Positions 36,753 through 45,642 of a stretch of DNA of 64,000 bases are shown here, one piece after another. How positions within the stretch are numbered: the first letter of the stretch is position 1; the number at the start of each line of letters is the position of its first letter. The notes under the pieces are model-generated. The model made no database searches and was not told the origin of the DNA. It was given only the letters and a program-made list of their open reading frames with translations. The position numbers and the translations under genes were made by a program. The stretch comes from Hahella sp. KA22 (GTDB taxonomy: Bacteria; Pseudomonadota; Gammaproteobacteria; Pseudomonadales; Oleiphilaceae): NCBI RefSeq assembly GCF_004135205.1, contig NZ_CP035490.1, positions 2,745,501 through 2,809,500 of the forward strand. The letters are read 5' to 3'.

Positions 36753-39146
36753 ATGTCGAACAAGTTGCACGATCAAGGCGATCACTTCATTTTAACGCCG
36801 AAGGCGGAGCCGTGGCTGGAACGGCTGGTGTTTAACAACCGCCTGATCATTCTTATCGCTTTCCTGGCGATTACCGTTTTCATGGCTTTCAGCGCGGCGA
36901 AAATCAAGCCTGACTCCAGCTTTGAGAGATTGATCCCGCTGGAGCATCCTTATATCCAGAATATGCTGGAGAATCGCGACGATCTGGAGAATCTTGGGAA
37001 TTCCATCCGTATCGCGGTGGCGGTCGAGGAAGGGGATATCTTCACTGATTCCTACATGGAAACGCTGAAGCTGATTACGGATGAAGTGTTTTATCTGCGC
37101 GGCGTGGACCGCTCTGGCGTGCGTTCTGTATGGACGCCTAATGTGCGCTGGGTGGAGGTCACCGAGGAAGGTTTTCAGGGCGGCACTGTTATTCCGGATG
37201 GTTACAACGGCGGTCAGGAAAGCCTGGACAAGCTGCGCCAGAATATTTTGCGCTCTGGCGAGGTGGGAAGACTGGTGGCGGACAACTTCCGCTCCGCCAT
37301 TATTTACGCGCCTTTGCTAGAGGTCGACCCGGATACCGGACAATCCCTGAATTACGAACAGTTCTCTCGTGATCTGGAGACGAATATCAGGGAGAAGTTT
37401 CAGGCGCAAAACCCCAATATTCGCATCTACGCCATTGGATTTGCGAAGAAGCTGGGGGATTTGATTGAGGGCATGCGCTCTGTCGTGGTGTTCTTCCTGG
37501 TCGCTATTGTTCTTACCATCGTGCTGTTGTACTGGTACTCGCGCTGCTGGTCCGGCACATTGACGCCGGTTCTGGCTTCCGTCGTGGCGGTGATCTGGCA
37601 GGTCGGGATATTGCGCCTGCTGGGATATGGGATAGATCCTTACTCTATTCTGGTGCCGTTCCTGGTATTCGCAATCGGCATCAGCCACGGCGTACAAATC
37701 GTCAATGCAATGTCCATCGAATCGGCTCGCGGGTTTGACGCAACCACTTCCGCGCGTCTGGCGTTCAGAGCGCTGTATATACCTGGGATGCTGGCGTTGG
37801 TGAGCGACGCGATGGGCTTCCTGACACTTCTGTTCATTAAGATTGACGTCATCAAGGATCTCGCTGTCACCGCCAGCATTGGCGTGGCGGTGATCATTAT
37901 CACCAATCTGGTGCTGCACCCGATTATTCTCTCCTATGTGGGCATCACCAAGTCTGGGATCAAGCATCAGAAGAATCGGGGCGAAGAGCGCGACCGTAAA
38001 TGGCTGCGTATGTCTTATTTCGCCCATCCCTCGGTGGCACGAGTCTCTTTGTTAATTGCATTGGTTGGCGCGGGCCTGGGAATTTACTACAAGCAGGACC
38101 TGAAGATTGGCGATCTGGACAAGGGTGCTGCTGAACTGCGCCCTGACAGCAGATACAACCAGGACAATGACTTTATCATCAATAACTACAGCACCAGCTC
38201 CGACGTGATGGTGGTGATGGTGAAGACGGATAAGGAAAAATGCTCCAGTTATCCAGTCATGAAAGGGATGGATGAGCTGCAGTGGGTGTTGGAGAACACG
38301 CCTGGCGTCGAGTCGACCGCCTCGTTGGCGACCGTATCCAAAATTGTCACCAAGGCGCTGAATGAAGGTAACTTCAAGTGGTACGAACTGTCCCGTAATC
38401 AGCAGATCATTAATTCCTCCATCCAGCGTGCGCCGTCCGGGCTGGTGAACTCCGACTGCAGTATGACGCCTTTGTTGGCCTTCCTGGAGGATCATAAGGC
38501 GGAAACCTTACAGCGAGTGGTGGACACCATAGAGGCATTCTCCCGGGAGAACGCCAGTGAAGACTACCAATTGTTGCTGGCGGCGGGTAACGCCGGCGTG
38601 GATGCGGCCACAAACCAGGTTATATCCAAAGCCAAGGATCTGATGCTGATCTTCGTATACTCAGTGGTCAGCGTACTGTGCTTTGTCACGTTCCGCTCTA
38701 TCCGCGCCGTGTTGTGTATCGTTGTGCCTCTTGGCTTGACCTCAATCCTGTGCGAAGCGCTGATGACGCAGATGGGGATTGGCATCAAAGTCGAAACCTT
38801 GCCGGTTATTGCACTGGGAGTGGGCATTGGCGTGGATTACGGCATCTATATTTACACCAAGTTTGAGCACTACATTCTTGAAGGTAAAAGTTTGCAGGAT
38901 GCGTATTTCGAAACCTTACGCTCCACAGGCAAGGCGGTCATGTTTACGGGGATTACGCTAGCGATTGGCGTGTGCACCTGGATATTCTCGCCCATCAAGC
39001 TGCAGGCGAATATGGGGCTGTTGCTGTTCTTTATGTTCCTCTGGAACATGGTTGGCGCATTGTGGCTGCTGCCGGCATTGGCTCGCTTTCTGCTTAATCC
39101 AGAAAAGATGCTCGCCAAGGCGAAAGCTGCGGAAAGCGGAGTCTGA
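36753..39146 (+). CDS. RND/MMPL-family permease
   Basis: The 797-residue inner-membrane protein has the two-fold RND layout. A helix near residues 30-50 is followed by a large periplasmic domain, five clustered helices (about 240-395), a second periplasmic domain and a second helix cluster (about 630-785). Motifs such as FLVFAIGISHGVQIVNA and ALGVGIGVDYGIYIYTKFEH mark the proton-relay helices of the hydrophobe-exporter branch. Together with DUF1329 and YCF48 partners it likely moves a lipid or hydrophobic molecule across or out of the membrane. The substrate is unknown. Confidence 0.9.
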   Translation: MSNKLHDQGDHFILTPKAEPWLERLVFNNRLIILIAFLAITVFMAFSAAKIKPDSSFERLIPLEHPYIQNMLENRDDLENLGNSIRIAVAVEEGDIFTDSYMETLKLITDEVFYLRGVDRSGVRSVWTPNVRWVEVTEEGFQGGTVIPDGYNGGQESLDKLRQNILRSGEVGRLVADNFRSAIIYAPLLEVDPDTGQSLNYEQFSRDLETNIREKFQAQNPNIRIYAIGFAKKLGDLIEGMRSVVVFFLVAIVLTIVLLYWYSRCWSGTLTPVLASVVAVIWQVGILRLLGYGIDPYSILVPFLVFAIGISHGVQIVNAMSIESARGFDATTSARLAFRALYIPGMLALVSDAMGFLTLLFIKIDVIKDLAVTASIGVAVIIITNLVLHPIILSYVGITKSGIKHQKNRGEERDRKWLRMSYFAHPSVARVSLLIALVGAGLGIYYKQDLKIGDLDKGAAELRPDSRYNQDNDFIINNYSTSSDVMVVMVKTDKEKCSSYPVMKGMDELQWVLENTPGVESTASLATVSKIVTKALNEGNFKWYELSRNQQIINSSIQRAPSGLVNSDCSMTPLLAFLEDHKAETLQRVVDTIEAFSRENASEDYQLLLAAGNAGVDAATNQVISKAKDLMLIFVYSVVSVLCFVTFRSIRAVLCIVVPLGLTSILCEALMTQMGIGIKVETLPVIALGVGIGVDYGIYIYTKFEHYILEGKSLQDAYFETLRSTGKAVMFTGITLAIGVCTWIFSPIKLQANMGLLLFFMFLWNMVGALWLLPALARFLLNPEKMLAKAKAAESGV

Positions 39147-39333
39147 CAGGCTAGGCAAGTTTGCCGCCGTATATCTCTGTAACGAGCAGGGCCCGGTCAA
39201 AGGCCCTTCTTTGACTATAATTAATTGGTAAGCGTCTGGAATTGAATAGTAAATTGGGTTGTAAAGCGGCTTGCGGGCCTATACATCACCCGGTTTGCGT
39301 AAAGCAGTCTTGAAAGCAGGTACTCATCTCCCA

Positions 39334-40317
39334 ATGCCATTGATTAACGCTATGCTGCGCTTCTTGGTTCTGAGCATTGCAGCTCTATGCGCCACATTGA
39401 CGTATTCCGCAGACACGCCTTCTCACATCAGTATCGCTACCGGCAATGAAACCGGAGTGTATTTTCCTACCGGCGGCGCTATTTGTCGGTTGGTGAACAA
39501 GTCCAGTAAGGAGTATGGCTTTCGCTGCTTTGTTGAAAGTACGGACGGGTCTCCCTACAACCTGCGCGCATTGCGCGCCGGTGAAGTGGACTTCGCGGTT
39601 GTACAGTCCGACTGGCAATTTCACGCCTATCATGGCAGCAGTATTTTCAAAGAGGCGGGGCCTCATAAAGAACTGCGCTCCGTATTCGCTATCCACCCGG
39701 AGGCGTTTACCATCGTGGCGCGTAAAGACGCCAATGTGAAAAGTTTTAAGGACTTAAAGGGCAAGCGGGTCAATGTGGGTAATGAAGGCTCTGGCCAGCG
39801 TGGCACGATGGAAGTGCTCATGAATGCGTATGGCTGGTCCCTCAATGACTTCAAATCCGCTTCGGAAATCAAGGCGATCGAACAGCCGCGGGCGTTATGT
39901 TCAGGCCAGATTGACGTAATGTTATATATCGTGGGCCACCCAAGCGGCGCAGTAAAAGAGGCGACCACTCTGTGCGACAGCGTGCTGGTGTCAGTGGAAG
40001 GGGAAGAAATCGACAAGCTCATCCGCGCTAACACCTATTATCGCCGCGCTGTGGTGCCAGGTGGAATGTATCGGGGCAATGAGAGAGACGTGAACACCTT
40101 CGGGGTTGGCGCTACCTTTGTGACGACTACGGCAGTGTCCGATGAGGTGGTCTACAGCGTTGTTAAGGCGGTTTTTGAGAACTTCGACTTGTTTCGACGC
40201 CTGCATCCCGCGCTGGCTAACCTGAAGAAAGAGCAGATGATCTTCGATAGCCTGACCGCGCCGCTGCATGCCGGCGCTGAAAAATACTATCGGGAAATGG
40301 GCATGATTGGTAATTGA
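39334..40317 (+). CDS. TAXI family TRAP transporter solute-binding protein
   Basis: The ATG at 39334 gives 327 residues with a signal peptide ending near LTYSADTP; an ATG at 39352 is nearly as good, and 21 codons upstream are open but unlikely. The TAXI signatures are present: ISIATGNETGVYFPTGGAICRLVN, read in part, then FAVVQSDWQFHAYHG and the KGKRVNVGNEGSGQRGTME region. These periplasmic proteins deliver glutamate-like or other organic acids to DctQM-fused TRAP permeases. No permease gene is adjacent, so this is an orphan receptor that may pair with a distant permease or act as a sensor. Confidence 0.9.
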   Translation: MPLINAMLRFLVLSIAALCATLTYSADTPSHISIATGNETGVYFPTGGAICRLVNKSSKEYGFRCFVESTDGSPYNLRALRAGEVDFAVVQSDWQFHAYHGSSIFKEAGPHKELRSVFAIHPEAFTIVARKDANVKSFKDLKGKRVNVGNEGSGQRGTMEVLMNAYGWSLNDFKSASEIKAIEQPRALCSGQIDVMLYIVGHPSGAVKEATTLCDSVLVSVEGEEIDKLIRANTYYRRAVVPGGMYRGNERDVNTFGVGATFVTTTAVSDEVVYSVVKAVFENFDLFRRLHPALANLKKEQMIFDSLTAPLHAGAEKYYREMGMIGN

Positions 40318-40331
40318 TCGTCGAACATGCT

Positions 40332-40371
40332 CCCTGTATGGCCGACCTTAGCGTCGGCGCAGGGCTTTTTT
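40332..40371 (+). terminator. Terminator of the TAXI gene, overlapping the parA-like stop
   Basis: CCCTG (40332-40336 region) pairs with CAGGG and encloses GCCGAC/GTCGGC, followed by CTTTTTTG. It lies 15 bases after the TAXI stop. The hairpin overlaps the last codons of the convergent ParA-like gene. Confidence 0.8.
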
Positions 40372-41094
40372 GCGTATGTTGTCCCAGAGCAGCTGATAGG
40401 CGAGGGTGGCCGGCGACCTTGGCGCGAATACCGGCAAGGGCTCACGGAATTCCCCCATCTTTTCCACATCGCTACAGTAGGGGATAAAGCCGATCGGCGT
40501 CTTGCCAAGGGTTTTCTTGCAGCTGGCGGTGAACTCCTGATGAATGCTCTTACGGCGATCAATCATGGTCAACACAGGATACAGCTTGGCCTGATCGATT
40601 TTCTTCTGCTCCATCATCTCCGTCACATGACGATAAGTTTCAAACGACAGATGGGTCGGTATCATTGTGACTAATACAGCGTCGGCGGCCTTGAGTATGC
40701 GCAACGCCAGCTCCGATAAGGTGGGAGGGCAGTCCAAAACCAATACGCCATATGTCTCGCTCAGCATGGATAGCCAGGAGTCGAGCTTGCCTCCGCTGAC
40801 GCCGGTGAGGTTGACGTCGATATTACGGTTGCTCATGTCGGATGGAATGATATCCAGCCGGTCATAACCGGTGCCCTGAATCAGTTCGCCCAGCGCGAGC
40901 TTGTCTTTGATCAGTTTGCTGGCTTTCTTGCGCTTGCTGTTCTCAACCTGAAAATACCAACTCGCCGCCGCTTGAGCGTCAAAGTCCCACAGTAGCGTAG
41001 GCTGGCCGCTTCCGGCGCTGAGATAGGCAATATTGACGGCGGTGGCGGTTTTTCCAACCCCGCCTTTGAGATTGTATACCGCTATGGTTTTCAT
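40348..41094 (-). CDS. Orphan ParA-family ATPase
   Basis: The 248-residue protein has the deviant Walker A motif KGGVGKTA (10-17) with the signature lysine. A Walker A' region lies in LLWDFDAQAAASWYF, and a Walker B in VLVLDCPP. It lacks an N-terminal helix-turn-helix and a neighbouring parB or centromere-like repeat, so it is not the chromosomal Soj. Such orphan ParA proteins position cargo (chemoreceptor arrays, secretion or polymer granules) or follow plasmid genes. The gene is alone, with a GGAGTC-like region before the ATG. Cargo unknown. Confidence 0.88.
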   Translation of the reverse strand: MKTIAVYNLKGGVGKTATAVNIAYLSAGSGQPTLLWDFDAQAAASWYFQVENSKRKKASKLIKDKLALGELIQGTGYDRLDIIPSDMSNRNIDVNLTGVSGGKLDSWLSMLSETYGVLVLDCPPTLSELALRILKAADAVLVTMIPTHLSFETYRHVTEMMEQKKIDQAKLYPVLTMIDRRKSIHQEFTASCKKTLGKTPIGFIPYCSDVEKMGEFREPLPVFAPRSPATLAYQLLWDNIRKKALRRR

Positions 41095-41347
41095 GGAGTC
41101 TGATGGCGCCTTGTTGTTATGGTCGGCTGGGGCCTTTATTAACCGGCGATGACGTCATACTTCCTTGGAGCGCCGGTGAGTGCGAACAGTCAGGCTTCGC
41201 CGACAGGGTTTTATAATTCGGTTACTCTGTCAGAGTTATATAGGCTTTAACTGTAAAATCAAGAAACAATCGCATGCTGAGGCGCTTTTGCCATAGTAAC
41301 GCAGCCCCATAGTTGCTAGAATCTCTGCCCCTGAAATGTGTGTGCAA
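41095..41347. other. Spacer between the ParA-like gene and the thrS leader
   Basis: This divergent spacer holds the thrS promoter. An extended -10-like TGCTAGAAT at 41313-41321 region is visible, but its -35 is weak. No gene is seen. Confidence 0.4.
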
Positions 41348-41368
41348 GTGGTCTTTGGTATGGACCAC
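41348..41368 (+). promoter_or_regulatory. thrS translational operator: tRNA-Thr anticodon-arm mimic
   Basis: GTGGTCT (41348-41354) pairs with GGACCAC (41362-41368), the last pair being a wobble, around the 7-base loop TTGGTAT. The loop differs by one base from the anticodon loop TTGGTAA of tRNA-Thr(GGU). The hairpin ends 22 bases before the thrS ATG, next to the GAAGGA ribosome-binding site. In E. coli, threonyl-tRNA synthetase represses its own translation by binding such a mimic. The same control is inferred here. Confidence 0.7.
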
Positions 41369-41390
41369 CACTGGTGAAGGATAGTTTTTT

Positions 41391-43304
41391 ATGCCCGTAA
41401 TTACATTGCCGGATGGCAGTAAGAGAGAATTTTCCAACCCTGTCACTGTGCTGGATGTTGCTGCCGACATCGGTCCTGGATTGGCCAAAGCCGCCGTGGC
41501 GGGTAAAGTGGATGGAACACTGGTCGACTGCTCTCATGTTATTGATAGCGACGCCGAACTGGCGATTGTAACGGAGCGGGACCCTGAAGGCGTGGATGTG
41601 ATCAGACACTCTAGCGCCCACTTGCTGGCGATGGCGGTGCAAAGCATTTTTCCCAGTGCGCAGGTAACTATCGGTCCAGTTATCGAAGACGGCTTTTATT
41701 ACGATTTTGCTTTTGAGCGCCCTTTCACTCCAGACGATCTGATTAAGATCGAAGAAAAAATGCAGGAGCTGTCCGACGCCGACTTGCCGGTCACCCGCTC
41801 GTTGATGTCTCGTTCCGAGGCGGTAGAGCTGTTCAAGAAAATGGGTGAAGAATACAAAGTCGAAATCATCGCCAGTATTCCTACCGAAGAAAATCTGTCT
41901 TTCTATTCTCAGGGCGACTTTATTGATTTGTGTCGCGGCCCCCATGTTCCCAGCACAGGCAAAATCAAGGCCTTCAAGCTGACCAAAGTGGCGGGCGCAT
42001 ATTGGCGTGGCGATTCCAACAACGCCATGCTGCAGCGAATTTATGGCACCGCCTGGGGTAATAAAAAGGACCTCAAGGCCTATTTGCACAGAATCGAAGA
42101 AGCGGAAAAGCGCGATCACCGTAAAATCGGTAAAAAGCTGGGCCTGTTCCACATGCAGGAAGAAGCGCCGGGTATGGTGTTCTGGCACTCTGATGGCTGG
42201 ACCTTGTACCAGGTAATCGAGCAATACATGCGTAAGCAATTGCGCAAGCACGACTACAAAGAGATCAAAACGCCTCAGGTAGTTGAGCGCACTTTGTGGG
42301 AGAAGTCCGGACACTGGGAGAAGTTCCGCGACGATATGTTCACCACTCAGTCTGAAGATCGCGACTTCGCCATCAAGCCGATGAACTGCCCCTGTCACGT
42401 TCAGGTGTTCAATCAAGGGCTTCGTAGCTACCGTGATCTGCCGTTGCGATTGGCCGAGTTTGGTTCCTGCCACCGTAACGAAGCTTCTGGCGCGCTTCAC
42501 GGTCTGATGAGAGTGCGTGGTTTTACGCAGGATGATGCGCATATTTTCTGTACTGAAGAGCAAATCCAGGAAGAGGTCGGTAAGTTTATCGACTTCCTGC
42601 ATGAGGTCTATGCGGACTTCGGCTTCTCTGAGATCATCTACAAGCTGTCCACACGTCCAGAGAAGCGTGTAGGTTCAGACGAAATCTGGGATAAGTCGGA
42701 AAAGGCCTTGGCTGATGCGCTGGACGCAAAAGGTTTGCCCTGGGATGAGTTGCCCGGTGAGGGCGCGTTTTACGGTCCGAAGGTTGAGTTTTCACTGAAA
42801 GACTGCCTGGGACGCTTGTGGCAATGCGGTACTGTGCAGGTGGATTTCTCTATGCCAGGCCGTTTGGGCGCGCAATACGTATCCGATGAGCAGGTCAGAA
42901 AAACGCCAGTCATGTTGCACCGGGCGATTTTGGGTTCTTTTGAGAGATTTATTGGTATTCTCATTGAGCATTACGAAGGTGCATTCCCTTCCTGGCTGGC
43001 GCCAACTCAGGTGGCAATCCTCAATATTACCGATAAACAAGCGGATTATTGTAAAAAAATAGGCGAAATCCTGAATGATAAAGGGTTTAGGGTGCGTCTG
43101 GACTTGAGAAACGAAAAAATCAACTATAAAATTCGCGAGCATACTTTGAACAGAGTCCCCTTTTTGGCAGTGGTCGGGGACAAAGAAGTCGAAACTCAAT
43201 GTTTAGCTATCCGGACTCGTCAAGGCGAAGACCTCGGCGTGATGTCCATTTCTGCGTTTGAAGAATTGCTTCAAAAAGAAGAAGCCAAACGCAGCCGTAG
43301 CTAG
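41391..43304 (+). CDS. thrS: Threonine-tRNA ligase
   Basis: The 637-residue class II synthetase charges tRNA-Thr. It has an N-terminal TGS domain (1-61), the editing domain with [12 protein letters not shown] and an [16 protein letters not shown] region, the class II core and a C-terminal anticodon-binding domain. Core residues include [10 protein letters not shown] and RHNEASG-like [17 protein letters not shown]. The length is nearly that of E. coli (642). The upstream hairpin mimics a tRNA-Thr anticodon arm. infC follows 29 bases later. Confidence 0.98.
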   Translation: MPVITLPDGSKREFSNPVTVLDVAADIGPGLAKAAVAGKVDGTLVDCSHVIDSDAELAIVTERDPEGVDVIRHSSAHLLAMAVQSIFPSAQVTIGPVIEDGFYYDFAFERPFTPDDLIKIEEKMQELSDADLPVTRSLMSRSEAVELFKKMGEEYKVEIIASIPTEENLSFYSQGDFIDLCRGPHVPSTGKIKAFKLTKVAGAYWRGDSNNAMLQRIYGTAWGNKKDLKAYLHRIEEAEKRDHRKIGKKLGLFHMQEEAPGMVFWHSDGWTLYQVIEQYMRKQLRKHDYKEIKTPQVVERTLWEKSGHWEKFRDDMFTTQSEDRDFAIKPMNCPCHVQVFNQGLRSYRDLPLRLAEFGSCHRNEASGALHGLMRVRGFTQDDAHIFCTEEQIQEEVGKFIDFLHEVYADFGFSEIIYKLSTRPEKRVGSDEIWDKSEKALADALDAKGLPWDELPGEGAFYGPKVEFSLKDCLGRLWQCGTVQVDFSMPGRLGAQYVSDEQVRKTPVMLHRAILGSFERFIGILIEHYEGAFPSWLAPTQVAILNITDKQADYCKKIGEILNDKGFRVRLDLRNEKINYKIREHTLNRVPFLAVVGDKEVETQCLAIRTRQGEDLGVMSISAFEELLQKEEAKRSRS

Positions 43305-43333
43305 AAATGATTAATTAACACGGAGAAAACACG

Positions 43334-43870
43334 ATTAAGCGCAATACGCCACAAGGCAAATCCGATCGTCCAAAAATAAATGAGAACATAACTGCACCCG
43401 AAGTTCGGTTGATAGCATCCGACGGGAAGCAGGTCGGTATAGTTCCTATAAAAGAAGCCTTGGAAAAAGCAGAGCAGGAAGGCTTGGATTTAGTGCAGAT
43501 CGCGGATTCTGACCCGGTAGTCTGCCGCATAATGGACTACGGGAAAAAGATTTTTGAAGAGAAGAAGCAGAAAGCTGCTGCTAAGAAGAAGCAGAAGCAG
43601 ACGCAAGTAAAAGAAATGAAATTTCGACCAGGGACGGAAGAAGGGGATTATCAGGTAAAGCTGCGCAACCTGATACGTTTCCTAGAGCACGGGGACAAGG
43701 CCAAAGTATCCATTCGCTTTCGCGGACGGGAAATGGCTCACCAAGAGCTCGGGCTGCAGTTACTGCAAAGGGTCGAGAAAGACCTGGAGGAGTTCGGCGT
43801 CGTCGAGCAAAGGCCCAAGATGGAAGGGCGTCAGGCTATGATGGTGGTAGCCCCGAAAAAGAAAAAGTAG
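43334..43870 (+). CDS. infC: Translation initiation factor IF-3, AUU start
   Basis: The 178-residue factor keeps ribosomal subunits apart and checks initiator tRNA. The frame with the complete N-domain begins at ATT (43334-43336), which has CGGAG eight bases upstream; the first ATG lies 25 codons later and would remove conserved residues ([16 protein letters not shown]). The rare AUU start is the known means by which IF-3 represses its own synthesis. The C-domain has [21 protein letters not shown] and the final [10 protein letters not shown]. It belongs to the thrS-infC-rpmI-rplT cluster. Confidence 0.97.
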   Translation: MKRNTPQGKSDRPKINENITAPEVRLIASDGKQVGIVPIKEALEKAEQEGLDLVQIADSDPVVCRIMDYGKKIFEEKKQKAAAKKKQKQTQVKEMKFRPGTEEGDYQVKLRNLIRFLEHGDKAKVSIRFRGREMAHQELGLQLLQRVEKDLEEFGVVEQRPKMEGRQAMMVVAPKKKK

Positions 43871-43894
43871 CCTTGTCAGCAATATAGAGGCTGC

Positions 43895-43927
43895 TCATTT
43901 ATATCTAAATGAATGCGGAGTATTCAT
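43895..43927 (+). promoter_or_regulatory. Two overlapping alternative hairpins at the rpmI start
   Basis: TCATTTA (43895-43901) can pair with TAAATGA (43906-43912). Alternatively ATGAAT (43909-43914) pairs with ATTCAT (43922-43927), placing the GCGGAG ribosome-binding site in the loop directly before the rpmI ATG. The two stems share bases 43909-43912 and exclude each other. In E. coli, L20 represses rpmI-rplT through RNA structure in this region; a similar switch is inferred. Confidence 0.5.
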
Positions 43928-44119
43928 ATGCCTAAGATGAAAAGCAAAAGCTCGGCGGCGAAGCGGTTCAAAAAAACCGCTAACGGCTTTAAACACCGCC
44001 AATCCTTCACCAGTCATATTTTGACCAAGAAGAGCACCAAGCGTAAGCGTCACCTGCGTCCTAAGAAGCAAGTGAACCCTTCGGATGTTCCATTGATCAA
44101 GCGTATGCTCTGCCAGTAA
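43928..44119 (+). CDS. rpmI: Large ribosomal subunit protein bL35
   Basis: The 63-residue basic protein is standard L35: [20 protein letters not shown], then [20 protein letters not shown] and LRPKKQVN. The ATG at 43928 has GGAG seven bases upstream and matches the family start; five upstream codons are not used. It is followed by rplT 21 bases later, under shared L20 control. Confidence 0.98.
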   Translation: MPKMKSKSSAAKRFKKTANGFKHRQSFTSHILTKKSTKRKRHLRPKKQVNPSDVPLIKRMLCQ

Positions 44120-44140
44120 TTAATACGGAAGGATTGAAAT

Positions 44141-44497
44141 ATGCCTCGAGTTAAACGTGGTGTAACGGCTCGCCGTCGCCATAAGAAAGTTCTGAATCAA
44201 GCCAAGGGTTACTACGGAGCGCGTAGTCGTGTATTCCGTGTAGCCAAACAAGCGGTTATCAAAGCCGGACAATATGCTTACCGTGACCGTCGTCAGCGTA
44301 AGCGTCAATTCCGCGCGCTGTGGATTGCCCGTATTAACGCCGGTGCGCGTGACAACGGTCTGTCCTATAGCCGTTTGATCGCTGGTCTGAAGCGCGCCAA
44401 CGTCGAAATTGACCGTAAGGTTTTGGCGGATCTGGCTATGAACGAAAAAGCAGCTTTTGCTGCTGTAGTTCAGAAAGCTAAAGAGGCCCTGGCGTAA
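44141..44497 (+). CDS. rplT: Large ribosomal subunit protein bL20
   Basis: The 118-residue protein is L20, an early assembly protein that binds 23S rRNA. The start [20 protein letters not shown] and the [19 protein letters not shown] segment are diagnostic. In E. coli, L20 also represses translation of rpmI-rplT. An attenuator or terminator-like hairpin separates it from pheS. Confidence 0.98.
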   Translation: MPRVKRGVTARRRHKKVLNQAKGYYGARSRVFRVAKQAVIKAGQYAYRDRRQRKRQFRALWIARINAGARDNGLSYSRLIAGLKRANVEIDRKVLADLAMNEKAAFAAVVQKAKEALA

Positions 44498-44530
44498 TCT
44501 AACTTTTCAGCAAATTCTTGATTTTGTTGA

Positions 44531-45586
<1,056 letters not shown>

Positions 45587-45642
45587 CCTCAGACGTGATT
45601 ACCCCTTAAAACACGGTAAGGATTAATAATAGGCTTTGTGAT

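Noticed and set aside
37317-38027. 236-codon frame opposite the RND permease
   Set aside because: Translation is His/Gln/Arg-rich without hydrophobic core; the plus-strand permease explains the region.
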